The translations under genes were made by a program, and so were the position numbers. The notes beneath the pieces were generated by a model, which made no database searches, was not told the origin of the DNA, and was given only the letters and a program-made list of their open reading frames with translations. Shown here piece after piece: positions 44,010 through 52,900 of a stretch of 64,000 nt of DNA. The first letter of the stretch is position 1. Every line of letters starts with the position of its first letter. The stretch covers positions 3,534,001 through 3,598,000 of the forward strand of contig OZ241844.1 of assembly GCA_965202735.1 (NCBI GenBank), given 5' to 3'. This stretch comes from HK1 sp965202735 (GTDB lineage Bacteria; Pseudomonadota; Gammaproteobacteria; HK1).

Positions 44010-45110
44010 ATGAAGAATCATACGTTTGTCCGGGCATTCACGGTGGCTGGCGCGGTCGCGCTCGGGGCCGGTCCGGCCTCGGCCGCCGACCTGACCGTGG
44101 TGTCCTGGGGAGGGGCGTACACCGCCTCGCAACAGAAGGCCTACGGGGAGCCGTGGGAGCAGAAGACCGGAAAGAAGATCCACTGGGAGAACTACAACGG
44201 CGGCCTGGGCGAGATTCGCACTCAGGTGGAGTCGGGAACCGTGATCTGGGACATCGTGGATCTCCTGGCCGACGAGGCGCGCGTGGGCTGCGACGAGGGC
44301 CTGTTCGAGGAGATCCCCGACGAGTACCACGTCATGACGAAGGACGGGAAGTCGCTCGACGAGGACCTCATGGTCCCCCGCCCCAACAAGTGCGTGGCGC
44401 CGATGATCTGGTGGTCCTACATGATGTTCTACGACGAGCCGGCGTGGGCGGGCAAGACGGCGCCGTCGTCGATCGCCGACTTCTTCAACGTGGACGACTT
44501 TCCCGGCAAGCGCGGCATCCACACGTGGCCGCAGGCGCTGATCGAGATGGCGCTCGTGGCCGACGGAGTGGACCCGAACGCAGTCTACGAGGTGATGGAC
44601 ACCGACGAGGGGATCGACCGCGCATTCGCCATGCTCGACCGGATCCGGGACCACTCGGTGTTCTGGTCGTCGGGGTCGAAGCCCCTGGAGCTGGTGAAGT
44701 CGGGTGAAGCGTCCATGGCCCTCGCGTACAACGGCCGCGTCGGCGCCGCGAACCTGAGCGAGGACGCCACCTTCGTGCCGGTGTGGGATGGCCAGGTGCT
44801 CGAGGAGGAGTGGATCGTCGTGCTGAAGGGGGCTCCCAACAAGGAGCTGGCGTTCGAGTTCGCGTCATTCGCGAGCGCCCCGGAGCAGCTTGCGGGTCAG
44901 GCCCGGTACATCAACTACGGCCCGATGCGCAACTCCTCGTTCGACATCATCCAGACCGGCGAGCCGTGGTTCCACAACGGCAAGGAAATCCTGCCGCACA
45001 TGCCGAACCGCCCGGAGGTCCTGCCGCGAAGCATCATCGCCAACCCGGACTGGTGGGCCGACAACCGCGACGCCATCCAGGAGCGGTTCGACGCCTGGCG
45101 GGCGCGGTAG
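44010..45110 (+). CDS. Polyamine-type periplasmic substrate-binding protein (PotD/F-like)
   Basis: A 366-residue exported protein. A Sec signal peptide (residues ~1-25, hydrophobic AFTVAGAVALGAG, cleavage near ASA-AD) precedes LTVVSWGGAYTASQQKAY, the typical start of SBP_bac_8/PotD-like proteins; TVIWDIVDL and WWSYMMFYDEPAW fit the ligand cleft. The start ATG at 44010 follows a strong AAGGAG site. It delivers substrate to the permeases downstream. The ligand may be a polyamine or a related cation. Confidence 0.88.
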   Translation: MKNHTFVRAFTVAGAVALGAGPASAADLTVVSWGGAYTASQQKAYGEPWEQKTGKKIHWENYNGGLGEIRTQVESGTVIWDIVDLLADEARVGCDEGLFEEIPDEYHVMTKDGKSLDEDLMVPRPNKCVAPMIWWSYMMFYDEPAWAGKTAPSSIADFFNVDDFPGKRGIHTWPQALIEMALVADGVDPNAVYEVMDTDEGIDRAFAMLDRIRDHSVFWSSGSKPLELVKSGEASMALAYNGRVGAANLSEDATFVPVWDGQVLEEEWIVVLKGAPNKELAFEFASFASAPEQLAGQARYINYGPMRNSSFDIIQTGEPWFHNGKEILPHMPNRPEVLPRSIIANPDWWADNRDAIQERFDAWRAR

Positions 45111-45128
45111 CCGCGTGACATGCCGTCC

Positions 45129-45186
45129 CCCCCTCCGGCCGATCGCCGCTCCGGCCGGAGGGGGACGGGCGGTGTCCTGCCGCCCG
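45129..45186 (+). promoter_or_regulatory. Strong hairpin pair after the binding-protein gene
   Basis: A perfect 12-bp stem, CCCCCTCCGGCC (45129-45140) with GGCCGGAGGGGG (45153-45164), is followed by a second stem CGGGCGG/CCGCCCG (45166-45172 with 45180-45186). There is no T-tract, so it may act as an mRNA-stabilising or partial terminator structure. That would let the binding protein be made in excess over the permeases, as is common in such operons. Confidence 0.6.
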
Positions 45187-45303
45187 CCCGGATCGCATGC
45201 CCGGACTGCACGCCCGGACTGCACGCCCGGACCGCACGCCCGGACCGCACGCCCGGACCGCACGCCCGGACCGCACGCCCGGACCGCACGCCCGGACCGC
45301 ACG
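45187..45303 (+). repeat. 13-bp tandem repeat x9
   Basis: Nine head-to-tail units of CCCGGACCGCACG (first three with variants ATCGCATG or CTGCACG) fill the gap between the binding-protein and permease genes. The period of 13 is not a multiple of three and no gene reads through it. It ends 46 bases before the permease start codon. Confidence 0.92.
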
Positions 45304-45349
45304 TCCCGGAAGCGACGGATGACCACCCCGTGATCCCGACGAGCTGACG

Positions 45350-46642
45350 ATGGCCGTCAACGTCCTCGAGGTTCCCACGTCGGCAACCGGTGAATTGCTC
45401 ACGGCCGACGGCCGGCCGCTGAAGGAGAGCCTCCAGCGGTCGCTCCGCCGCCGCAAGCTGACCGCCCTGGCCCTGGTGGCCCCGGCGGTCGTGTTCCTGT
45501 TCGTGCTCTTCGGCATGCCGGTCGTCTACCTGATGACGTGGAGCGTCGACGACAGGCTCATCAACGAAGTCCTCCCCCGCACCTTCGAAATCTACGACCG
45601 GTGGGACGGCGAGGCGCTGCCCTCCGAGCCGCACTACGAGGCGATGTTCATGGACATCGCGGACGCCACGGGTCTTCAGATCGGCCGTGGCAGTACTCGC
45701 ATGAACTATGCGAAGTCCAAGTGGAAGAGCCTGATGAAGAAGACGAAGCGCAAGGTCAAGGCGCTTCTGGGCAAGGACCCCGACTTCGCCGGCCCCTACC
45801 GGGAGGCCCTGCTCGAGATCGACGGGCGATGGGGGGACATCTCGTTCTGGCACTCCCTCGGCATCATGCAGGACCGGTACACGGCGGGGTACTACCTGAA
45901 TGCGTTCGACCTCAAGTACGGCTTCGGCAACGAGGTGGTCCGGCAACCCGAGAATCGCCGCATCTACAACACGCTGTGGCTGCGCACGCTGCTGATCAGC
46001 GTGATCGTCACCGCGGCCTGCCTGGCGCTCGGCTACCCCGTCGCGCACCTGCTCGCGACCCTGCCGCTGCGCTACTCCAACCTGCTGATGATCTGCGTGC
46101 TGATGCCCTTCTGGACATCGCTGCTGGTGCGCATCGTGGCGTGGATGATCATGCTGCAGCAGGAGGGGGTGGTGAACGACACCCTGGTCGCGCTCCACGT
46201 GGTCGATGACGAGAACCGGCTGCCGATGATGTACAACTTCACCGGGACCGTGATCGTCATGGTCCAGATCCTGCTCCCCTTCATGATCCTGCCGGTGTAC
46301 AGCGTCATGCGGGGAATCTCGCCGGCGTACATGAAGGCCGCCCAGAACCTCGGCGCGCCGCCGGCCGTCGCGTTCGTCCGCGTCTATCTGCCGCAGACCC
46401 TTCCGGGGGTGGGAGCGGGGGTCATCCTCGTGTTCATCGTCGCCATCGGCTACTTCATCACCCCCGAGCTGGTGGGCGGGAAGGACGGCCAGATGATCGG
46501 CAACTACATCGCCCGTCACCTGCGGTCGACCCTCAACTGGGGGCTCGCCTCCGCGATGGGCGTCATCCTGCTCGCCGCGATCCTGGTGCTCTACTGGGTC
46601 TACGACCGGATCGTGGGCATCGACAACATGAAGATGGGCTGA
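45350..46642 (+). CDS. PotB-like ABC transporter permease with enlarged first periplasmic loop
   Basis: A 430-residue inner-membrane permease, longer than the usual ~280-310. TM1 is LALVAPAVVFLFVLFGMPVVYL near residue 40. A ~140-residue hydrophilic segment then precedes TM2 (NTLWLRTLLISVIVTAACL near 206). It includes a Lys-rich helix (KSLMKKTKRKVKALLG). The remaining five spans and the EAA loop (PAYMKAAQNLGAPP) are typical. Three bases separate it from the next permease, showing an operon. Confidence 0.87.
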   Translation: MAVNVLEVPTSATGELLTADGRPLKESLQRSLRRRKLTALALVAPAVVFLFVLFGMPVVYLMTWSVDDRLINEVLPRTFEIYDRWDGEALPSEPHYEAMFMDIADATGLQIGRGSTRMNYAKSKWKSLMKKTKRKVKALLGKDPDFAGPYREALLEIDGRWGDISFWHSLGIMQDRYTAGYYLNAFDLKYGFGNEVVRQPENRRIYNTLWLRTLLISVIVTAACLALGYPVAHLLATLPLRYSNLLMICVLMPFWTSLLVRIVAWMIMLQQEGVVNDTLVALHVVDDENRLPMMYNFTGTVIVMVQILLPFMILPVYSVMRGISPAYMKAAQNLGAPPAVAFVRVYLPQTLPGVGAGVILVFIVAIGYFITPELVGGKDGQMIGNYIARHLRSTLNWGLASAMGVILLAAILVLYWVYDRIVGIDNMKMG

Positions 46643-46645
46643 CCG

Positions 46646-47530
46646 ATGGCGCTCCCCGCCTGGTACACCACCGGCCAGCGCGTCTGGCACCGGACATACC
46701 TGGTCTACTGCGGCATCGTCCTGTTCTTCCTGGTGATGCCCCTCATCGCGGTCATCCCGCTGTCGTTCACCTCGTCCCCGTTCCTCGACTTCACTCCCGG
46801 CATGCTGCGGCTCGACCCGGAGGCGTTCTCGACCCGGTGGTACAAGATGATGGTCGGGGACTGCTCGGCCGCGGACATCACCACGGTGTGCAGCGACAAG
46901 TGGATGATCGGCGCCAGGAACAGCCTCCTCATCGCGATCGTCGCCACCGTGCTGGCCACCGCGATCGGCACCGTGGCCGCGCTGGGCCTGAGCCGGTCGC
47001 ACCTCGTGGGCCGGCGCGCGATCATGGCGTTCCTGATCTCGCCGATGATCGTGCCGCTCATCATCACCGCGGCCGGGATGTTCCTCTTCTACGCGGAGCT
47101 CAGGCTGGTGGCGAGCTTCACCGGCGTCATCCTCGCGCATACCGTGCTCGGACTGCCCTTCGTGGTGATTACCGTCACCGCGACGCTGGTCGGCTTCGAC
47201 CACTCGCTGACCAGGGCGGCCCAGGGACTGGGTGGAACGCCGGTGTACAACTTCTTCAGGGTCCAGCTTCCGCTGATCGCACCGGGGGTCATCTCCGGAG
47301 CGCTCTTCGCCTTCATCACCTCGTTCGACGAGGTGGTCATCATCCTGTTCCTGGGCGGCGCCGAGCAGCTCACGCTGCCGAGACAGATGTGGGCCGGCAT
47401 CCGCCAGGAGATCAGCCCGACCATCCTCGCCGCGGCGACGGTGCTGGTGATCCTCTCCATCCTGCTGCTGACCACCGTGGAGCTTCTCCGCCGCCGCTCC
47501 GAGCGCCTGCGCGGGATGTCCCCGGGATAG
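46646..47530 (+). CDS. PotC-like ABC transporter permease
   Basis: A 294-residue inner-membrane permease, last gene of the importer. It has an N-terminal span (YLVYCGIVLFFLVMPLIAVI), five further spans and the EAA loop (SLTRAAQGLGGTPVYNFFRV). It contains the LSFTSSPFLDF element seen after TM1 in PotC-type permeases. Translation is probably coupled to the upstream permease (3-base gap). Confidence 0.88.
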   Translation: MALPAWYTTGQRVWHRTYLVYCGIVLFFLVMPLIAVIPLSFTSSPFLDFTPGMLRLDPEAFSTRWYKMMVGDCSAADITTVCSDKWMIGARNSLLIAIVATVLATAIGTVAALGLSRSHLVGRRAIMAFLISPMIVPLIITAAGMFLFYAELRLVASFTGVILAHTVLGLPFVVITVTATLVGFDHSLTRAAQGLGGTPVYNFFRVQLPLIAPGVISGALFAFITSFDEVVIILFLGGAEQLTLPRQMWAGIRQEISPTILAAATVLVILSILLLTTVELLRRRSERLRGMSPG

Positions 47531-47648
47531 GACGGCCCGGGGCCGCCGCCGGCGTCCCCGGCCGTGCTGCCGGTAGCGTTCCGCCACTTGCCGGAGGCCG
47601 GGTCGGCGGCGAATCCGCCCCGGCGCTCCAGCGGCCGTGCTGCCGGTA

Positions 47649-47820
47649 GCGTTCCGTCACTTGCCGGAGGCAGGCCGCTTGTCGGATGCCGGATGGGGTC
47701 GTTTCAGCTTCACGTGGGCATCGCCGGTGGTGAAGCGTTCCGTCACTTGCCGGAGGCAGGCCGCTTGCCGGATGCCGGATGGAGTCGTTTCAGCTTCACG
47801 TGGGCATCGTCGGTGGCGAG
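47649..47820 (+). repeat. 86-bp tandem duplication downstream of the importer operon
   Basis: Units 47649-47734 and 47735-47820 are almost identical (start GCGTTCCGTCACTTGCCGG). A partial third copy of the first ~25 bases lies at 47576. Nothing else was recognised in the 380-base gap 47531-47910. Short frames across it are not convincing genes. Confidence 0.88.
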
Positions 47821-47910
47821 CCGCCGGTAGTAGCGGCAAGCCACATGTGATCCGGCGGTAGCGCGCCACCCTCTCCACGCCAGGGGAACGCCGCCATCAG
47901 GAACTCGGCG

Positions 47911-48837
47911 TTGCAGGTCGTTCTCGTCGTCCTCGGCGTGCCCGTGCTCGCCATCGTGCTGCTGCAGGCGCATGTCCTGTACGAGGACATCACCCGACCG
48001 GCCGTCGCCGGCTGGCCGCCGCCCGACGACCGGGTCCGGTTCCCGGAACACCGCCCGTGGGCGGAGCGGGCGCTGGCGCGGGTCGCGGCGCTGCCGCCGG
48101 ATGAACGCGCCGACCTGATCTCCGCCATCGAACGGTCGATGCAGCCTTTCCCGGAGTGGCTGGCCGCTCTGAACCGGAGACCGGTGGAGATACTGTGCGT
48201 CGGGGAGAACCACGAGCCGTACCTGCGCCGCTTCCTGGCCGACCGCCTGTTCCCGTCCCTTGCGGCGGATGTGCTGCTGCTCGAGGCCACGCCCGGCGAG
48301 GTCCGGCGGATCCGGGCTCGGGTCGAGGCCGGAGACGAGGAGGTCATGATGCTGGATGCCGACATCGCGCGGCTCCTGCGCAGCGCGCTGCGGGCGAACC
48401 CCGGGCTCGTCGTCGACGGCATCGAGGAACGTCCCGAGCAGCGTTCGGCGCGCGTCCGGCCGGGCGCCGGCTCGCGCGAGAGCTCGATCGAGGCCAACTT
48501 CCGGACCCGGTACCGGCCGGGACGCCGGCACGTCGTGCTCTACGGCGCGTTCCACTGCTCGCACCGCGGAAGCTGGCTCTTTCGACGGCTGCGCGAGCGG
48601 CCTCCGCGAGGCGCACCCGCCGGCGCCGTCCTCAACGTCCGGGTCGCCTGGGAACGCGTGGAGGCCCCCTTCGAGGCGTTCGTGCACTTTCTCGACGGGG
48701 TCGGCATCGCACCCGGGGACTTCGTGATCACCGACCCCGCGACGCTGCCGGCCGAGATCGCCGACTGGTTCCCGTTCCTCAGCGCGAACGAGCTGGGGGC
48801 GTTCGGAACGGTCGCGGTGTTCAGGTACCGGGGCTGA
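47911..48837 (+). CDS. ChaN/TraB-like protein, possible membrane-anchored lipoprotein-type enzyme
   Basis: A 308-residue protein with one N-terminal hydrophobic segment (VVLVVLGVPVLAIVLLQA). Conserved-looking positions are ILCVGENHEPYLRRF near residue 93, DVLLLEATPGE near 120 and VVLYGAFHCSHRGSW near 209. This G-E-x-H, L-E, G-x-x-H order resembles the ChaN/TraB/erythromycin-esterase superfamily, whose members bind haem or are putative metallohydrolases. The start is TTG at 47911, because no better start lies in frame near the hydrophobic segment. Function is not established. Confidence 0.65.
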   Translation: MQVVLVVLGVPVLAIVLLQAHVLYEDITRPAVAGWPPPDDRVRFPEHRPWAERALARVAALPPDERADLISAIERSMQPFPEWLAALNRRPVEILCVGENHEPYLRRFLADRLFPSLAADVLLLEATPGEVRRIRARVEAGDEEVMMLDADIARLLRSALRANPGLVVDGIEERPEQRSARVRPGAGSRESSIEANFRTRYRPGRRHVVLYGAFHCSHRGSWLFRRLRERPPRGAPAGAVLNVRVAWERVEAPFEAFVHFLDGVGIAPGDFVITDPATLPAEIADWFPFLSANELGAFGTVAVFRYRG

Positions 48838-49157
48838 GCGCCGGGACCGGCGCGCGGGCGACACCGGCGGCCGTGATGGCCGACATGACCGTGATGGCGG
48901 GATGGCTGGCACGCACGGGCTGGCATCTGCCGAGCGGCGGGGCGGGCGGGGCCGACAGCGCGTTCGCGGCGGAGGCGCCGGCCGGGCAAATGCATGAAAG
49001 ACAACGGGATGGAGAGAGTGCGCAGGAAGCTTCCGGAGGCGTGTCAACACCATGTCATCACGAAGGCCGAATCGTCGCAGCAAGCCTTCCGGGGGCGCTG
49101 GTATTCGTCCGGACGGGCCGCGTGCGGACGCAGGCACCAGCGCGATTTTGCGCCGCG
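48838..49157. other. Intergenic gap without recognised feature
   Basis: 320 bases between two convergent genes (the ChaN-like protein and the XRE antitoxin). Short frames are open because of the high GC content but none has a credible product. No strong terminator hairpin with T-tract was seen. Confidence 0.45.
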
Positions 49158-49484
49158 TCAATCGCGGACGTCGCGTTCGGCGATGCCGGCGAGTTCGACC
49201 GGGGGACGGTCGGGGAAACGGGCGACCAGCGACAGGCTGCCGCCCATTGCCTCCACCGTCTTCTTCAGCGTGGACAGCAAGAGGTCGCTGCGCTGCTCCA
49301 GCCGCGAGACCGCGTCCTGGCCGATGCCGAGCTCGCGCGCGACGCTCGCCTGGGTGAGCTCGCGGGCCTTGCGCAATTCGCGCAACGTCATTTCCTCGGC
49401 GATCAGTTCGGCAGCGCGCTCCTCGATCCGGCGCCGCCGCTCGGGGTCGAGCCCCGCGATCACGTCTTCCACATCCAGCGCCAT
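49158..49484 (-). CDS. XRE-type antitoxin of a RelE/HigB-like toxin-antitoxin pair
   Basis: A 108-residue helix-turn-helix protein. ELTQASVARELGIGQDAVSRLE near residue 50 is a clear Cro/CI-type HTH. The C-terminal EAMGGSLSLVARFPDRPPVEL is typical of HigA-like antitoxins that follow Gp49-type toxins. Start chosen at 49484 (MALDVEDVIAG), where the toxin stop and antitoxin start overlap as TAATG with an AGAGGAGA ribosome site. An upstream ATG at 49505 would add seven residues. It neutralises the toxin and should autorepress the operon. Confidence 0.88.
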   Translation of the reverse strand: MALDVEDVIAGLDPERRRRIEERAAELIAEEMTLRELRKARELTQASVARELGIGQDAVSRLEQRSDLLLSTLKKTVEAMGGSLSLVARFPDRPPVELAGIAERDVRD

Positions 49485-49858
49485 TACGTTTCTCCTCTTC
49501 TCCATCCATCGGCGAGCCGGGCAAGGTGCCGGTCGAAGCGTTCGTCGGCCTTGCGGATCAATTCGCGGTAGAACCGTCGTCCGCGGCCGCCCGACTTGTC
49601 ACCCGCCACCAGAAGCATGGCGCGGCGTGCGGGGTCGAACGCGAAGGCCACGCGCCACTCCCCGCCTGCCGCGCTCAGCCTCATCTCCTTCATGTTCACA
49701 TGCCGTGAACCGTTCAGCGTATCCACCTGCGGGCGTCCAAGCTGCGGACCGAACTGCCGCAGAAGGCGCGTTGTGGTCAGGATCGTATCCTGGACCTCCT
49801 GCTGTAAAGCAAAGAACTCGGGTTCGAACTCTTCGGCAATCCGGACCCGCCATTTCAT
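49484..49858 (-). CDS. RelE/HigB-like (Gp49 family) toxin
   Basis: A 124-residue basic protein, typical of the phage-Gp49/HigB-like mRNA interferase toxins. LLRQFGPQLGRPQVDTLNGS and KEMRLSAAGGEWRVAFAFDPARRAMLLVAGDK match the family core, with a Lys/Arg-rich helix after. Toxin-first order and one-base overlap with the XRE antitoxin are as usual for this pair. The start ATG lies at 49858; upstream in-frame codons (from 49885) lack similarity. Confidence 0.88.
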   Translation of the reverse strand: MKWRVRIAEEFEPEFFALQQEVQDTILTTTRLLRQFGPQLGRPQVDTLNGSRHVNMKEMRLSAAGGEWRVAFAFDPARRAMLLVAGDKSGGRGRRFYRELIRKADERFDRHLARLADGWRRGET

Positions 49859-49915
49859 GGCGGGAGGGTGGCGCCGCCGGAACATGAAGTCAAGGACATG
49901 TCCGGGCCTTCAGTA

Positions 49916-49955
49916 ATTTCCGTCAGGCGGGAACAGGCCCCTGAAGTCCCCTCGA
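49916..49955 (-). repeat. 40-bp dispersed repeat, copy 2
   Basis: The reverse complement of this segment matches 8749-8788 with few substitutions (TCGAGGGGACTTCAGGGGCC then TGTTCCCGCCTGACGGAAAT). It occupies most of the 98-base gap between the ileS stop and the toxin start. A CTTCAG/CTGAAG stem spans it. It might work as a terminator-like or REP-like unit after ileS. Confidence 0.7.
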
Positions 49956-49956
49956 T

Positions 49957-52900
49957 TCAACGCCCATCGGCTCGCGCGAGCCCGATAGTCCACCGCCCGC
50001 CACCCAGGCCATGCTCCACCGAGTACGCCGGAGACCAGTCCGCCCCGCCCCACCCGGTCGCCAGCGTCTCCTCCATCACGTAGTCCCGGTGCGCGTCGAG
50101 GGCCGCCGCGACCTCCGGGGTTCCCTCGATGCGCAGCGTGATCCGGTCCGAGACGTCGAGTCCCGCCTGCTTGCGGGCCTCCTGGACGGTGCGCACCAGC
50201 TCGCGGGCGAGGCCCTCGCGCTCCAGCGCTTCGGTCAGCGACGTGTCCAGGCCCACGAGGCAGCCGCCCTCCTCCGCGCAGGCGTAGCCCTCGGCCGAGG
50301 TCGACTCGACCAGCACGTCCTCCGGCTCGAAGAGATCGATCCCGCCGCTCGTCTCCGTGCCGGAGGCCCGGCCGGCCGCGCCCGCCGGAGCGACGGCCTC
50401 GCCACCGTCCTTCGGGCCGGAGGCCCGATCGCGCGCATCGGGCGCGACCGCCGGAGTGATGGCCTCGCCATCGTCCTTCAAGCCGGAGGCCCGATCGGGC
50501 GCATCGGCCGCGCTCGCCGGAGTGACGGCCTCGCCATCGTCCTTCGGGCCGGAGGCCCGATCAGGCGCATCGGGCGCGACCGCCGGAGTGACGACCTCGC
50601 CGCTCTCCTTCAGGCCGAAGGGCCGGCCGGCCGCGACCGCCGCCGCGATGGCGCTGCCGTCGGCGGACGCCAGCGCGGCGCGGATGGCCGGAACCCGCCG
50701 GCCGAACCGCTTGCCGATGCGGGGCAGGTTGGGCTTGATGCGGTAGCTCACGAGCTCGGCGTCGGGCGCGAGCATCTCCACCGCCTTCACGTTCAGCTCT
50801 TCGAGAATCTGGGCCTCGTGGCGCATGACGAACGCGGCCGACGCCTCGTCGGGGGTGCGCACCAGCAGCCGCGGAAGCGGCTGGCGCACCCGCACCCCGC
50901 TCGAGCTCCGCGCCGCCCGCCCGAGCCCGACCACCCGCTGCACGACGTCGATCTCGGCAAGCAGCGCATCGTCGCGCGCCGCCGGGTCCGGCGCCGGCCA
51001 CTCGCTCATGTGCACGCTCGGCGGAGCCGCATCGTCCACCCCGCGCACGAGGTTCCGGTGCACCGCCTCGGTGATGAACGGCATGATCGGCGCCATCAGC
51101 CGGTTGGCGGTGTGCAGGCACTCGTAGAGGGTCAGGTAGGCGGCCTGCTTGTCCGGTCCGGCCGCCGCCTTCCAGAACCGGCGGCGGTTGCGGCGCACGT
51201 ACCAGTTGCTGAGCTGGTCGACGAACGACTCGATCGCCCGCCCCGCCGCGTGCGCGTCGTAGGCCTCCAGCGCGTCCGTCACCTCCGCCACCGTGCGGTG
51301 CAGCAGCGCGAGCGCCCAGCGGTCGATCTCGGGGCGCTCGGCGAGCGGGACGTCGTCCGTCAGGTCGACGCCGTCGAGCTTCGCGTACATCACGAAGAAG
51401 GCGCAGGTGTTCCACCACGTGTTGATGAACCCCGACGCCACCCCGCGCACGAGGTCGACGGAGATGCGCTTCTGCACCTCCGGCGCGATCCGGCACGCCA
51501 GGTACCAGCGCAGGGGGTCGGCGCCCACGTGATCGAAGACGTCGTAGGGATCGACGATGTTGCCGAGCGACTTCGACATCTTCTTCCCGTCCCCGTCCAC
51601 GATGTGGGCCAGGCAGATGCAGTTCCGGTACGCGACGCTGTCCGACACCAGCGCCGCGATGGCGTGCAGCGAGTAGAACCAGCCGCGGGTCTGGTCGATG
51701 GCCTCGCAGATGTAGTCGGCGGGGAACCGGCTCTCGAACAGCTCCCGGTTCTCGAACGGGTAGTGGAACTGGGCGTAGGACATGGCGCCGGAGTCGAACC
51801 AGCAGTCGATGACCTCCGGCACGCGCCGGTAGGTGCGCCCGTTGTCCGGATGCGCGAAGGTGATCTCGTCCACCGCGGGCCGGTGCAGGTCGACCCCTTC
51901 GAGGCTCCGCCCGCACAGTGATTCGAGCTCCGCGATCGACCCGATGCACAGGAAGTCGCCCTCGCCGTCGGTCCACACCGGCAGCGGCGTGCCCCAGAAA
52001 CGCTCCCGCGAGAGCGCCCAGTCGACGTTGTTGGCGAGCCAGTTCCCGAAGCGTCCGTCGCGGATGGTCTCCGGCACCCAGCGGATGGTGCGGTTGAGCT
52101 CCACCATCCGGTCCCGGATGCGGCTCGTCGCGATGTACCAGGCGTGCTTGGCGTAGTAGATGAGGGGGTCGCCGGTGCGCCACCCGTGCGGGTAGCTGTG
52201 CAGGCGGCGTTCGGAGCGGAACATCAGTCCGCGCGCCTCGAGGTCGGCGACGAGGATCGGGTCCGCGTCCTTGAAGAACTTCCCGGCCACCGGCTCGACC
52301 TCGGGCACGAAGCAGCCGTCGAGCCCCACCCCGTGCACCACCGGCAACCCCTTCGCCTGGCCCAGCCGGATGTCGTCCTCGCCGTAGGCCGGGGCGCAGT
52401 GCACGATGCCGGTGCCGTCCTCGACGGTCACGAAGTCGGCCGTCCACACCCGGCAGACGGGTCCGTCGGCGGGCAGATGGTCGAACAGGCGGGTGTAGCG
52501 CATCCCCTCCAGGTCGGCGCCCCTGACCCGCTTCTCGATGGTGTACTCCGCGCCGCGCAGCACGGCGCCGACAAGGGCTTCGGCGAGGATCAGGGTCTCG
52601 CCGCCGGGTGGAGCCGATGCGCCGGCGGCATCGGGCGAGCCCGCCTCCGCCGCCCGCTTGCCTTTCGCCGGCCACTCGCCTTCCGCCGATCTCTCGCCTT
52701 CCGCCGATCTCTCGCCTTCCGCCGCCCGCCCGCCTTCCGGATGCGCTGCGCGGACCGAAGCGGGCGAGCCCTCCGCCGGCGCGGCGCCGGATGGGTCCGC
52801 GCCGGCTGCGCCGGTGCGCACGAAGACATAGTCGACCTCCGGGTGCACCGCGAGGGCGAGGTTCGAAGGCAGGGTCCACGGCGTGGTGGTCCACACCAGG

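Noticed and set aside
45187..45303. CRISPR-like array
   Set aside because: The 13-bp units are directly adjacent with no spacers and no cas genes nearby; a simple tandem repeat.
48156..49571. Plus-strand frame spanning the ChaN-like gene and the antitoxin region
   Set aside because: Arg/Ala-rich without domains, overlapping two better-supported genes on different frames.
49820..49860. GGTTCGAA as a T-loop of a tRNA gene
   Set aside because: No matching acceptor or anticodon stems; it lies inside the toxin coding sequence.
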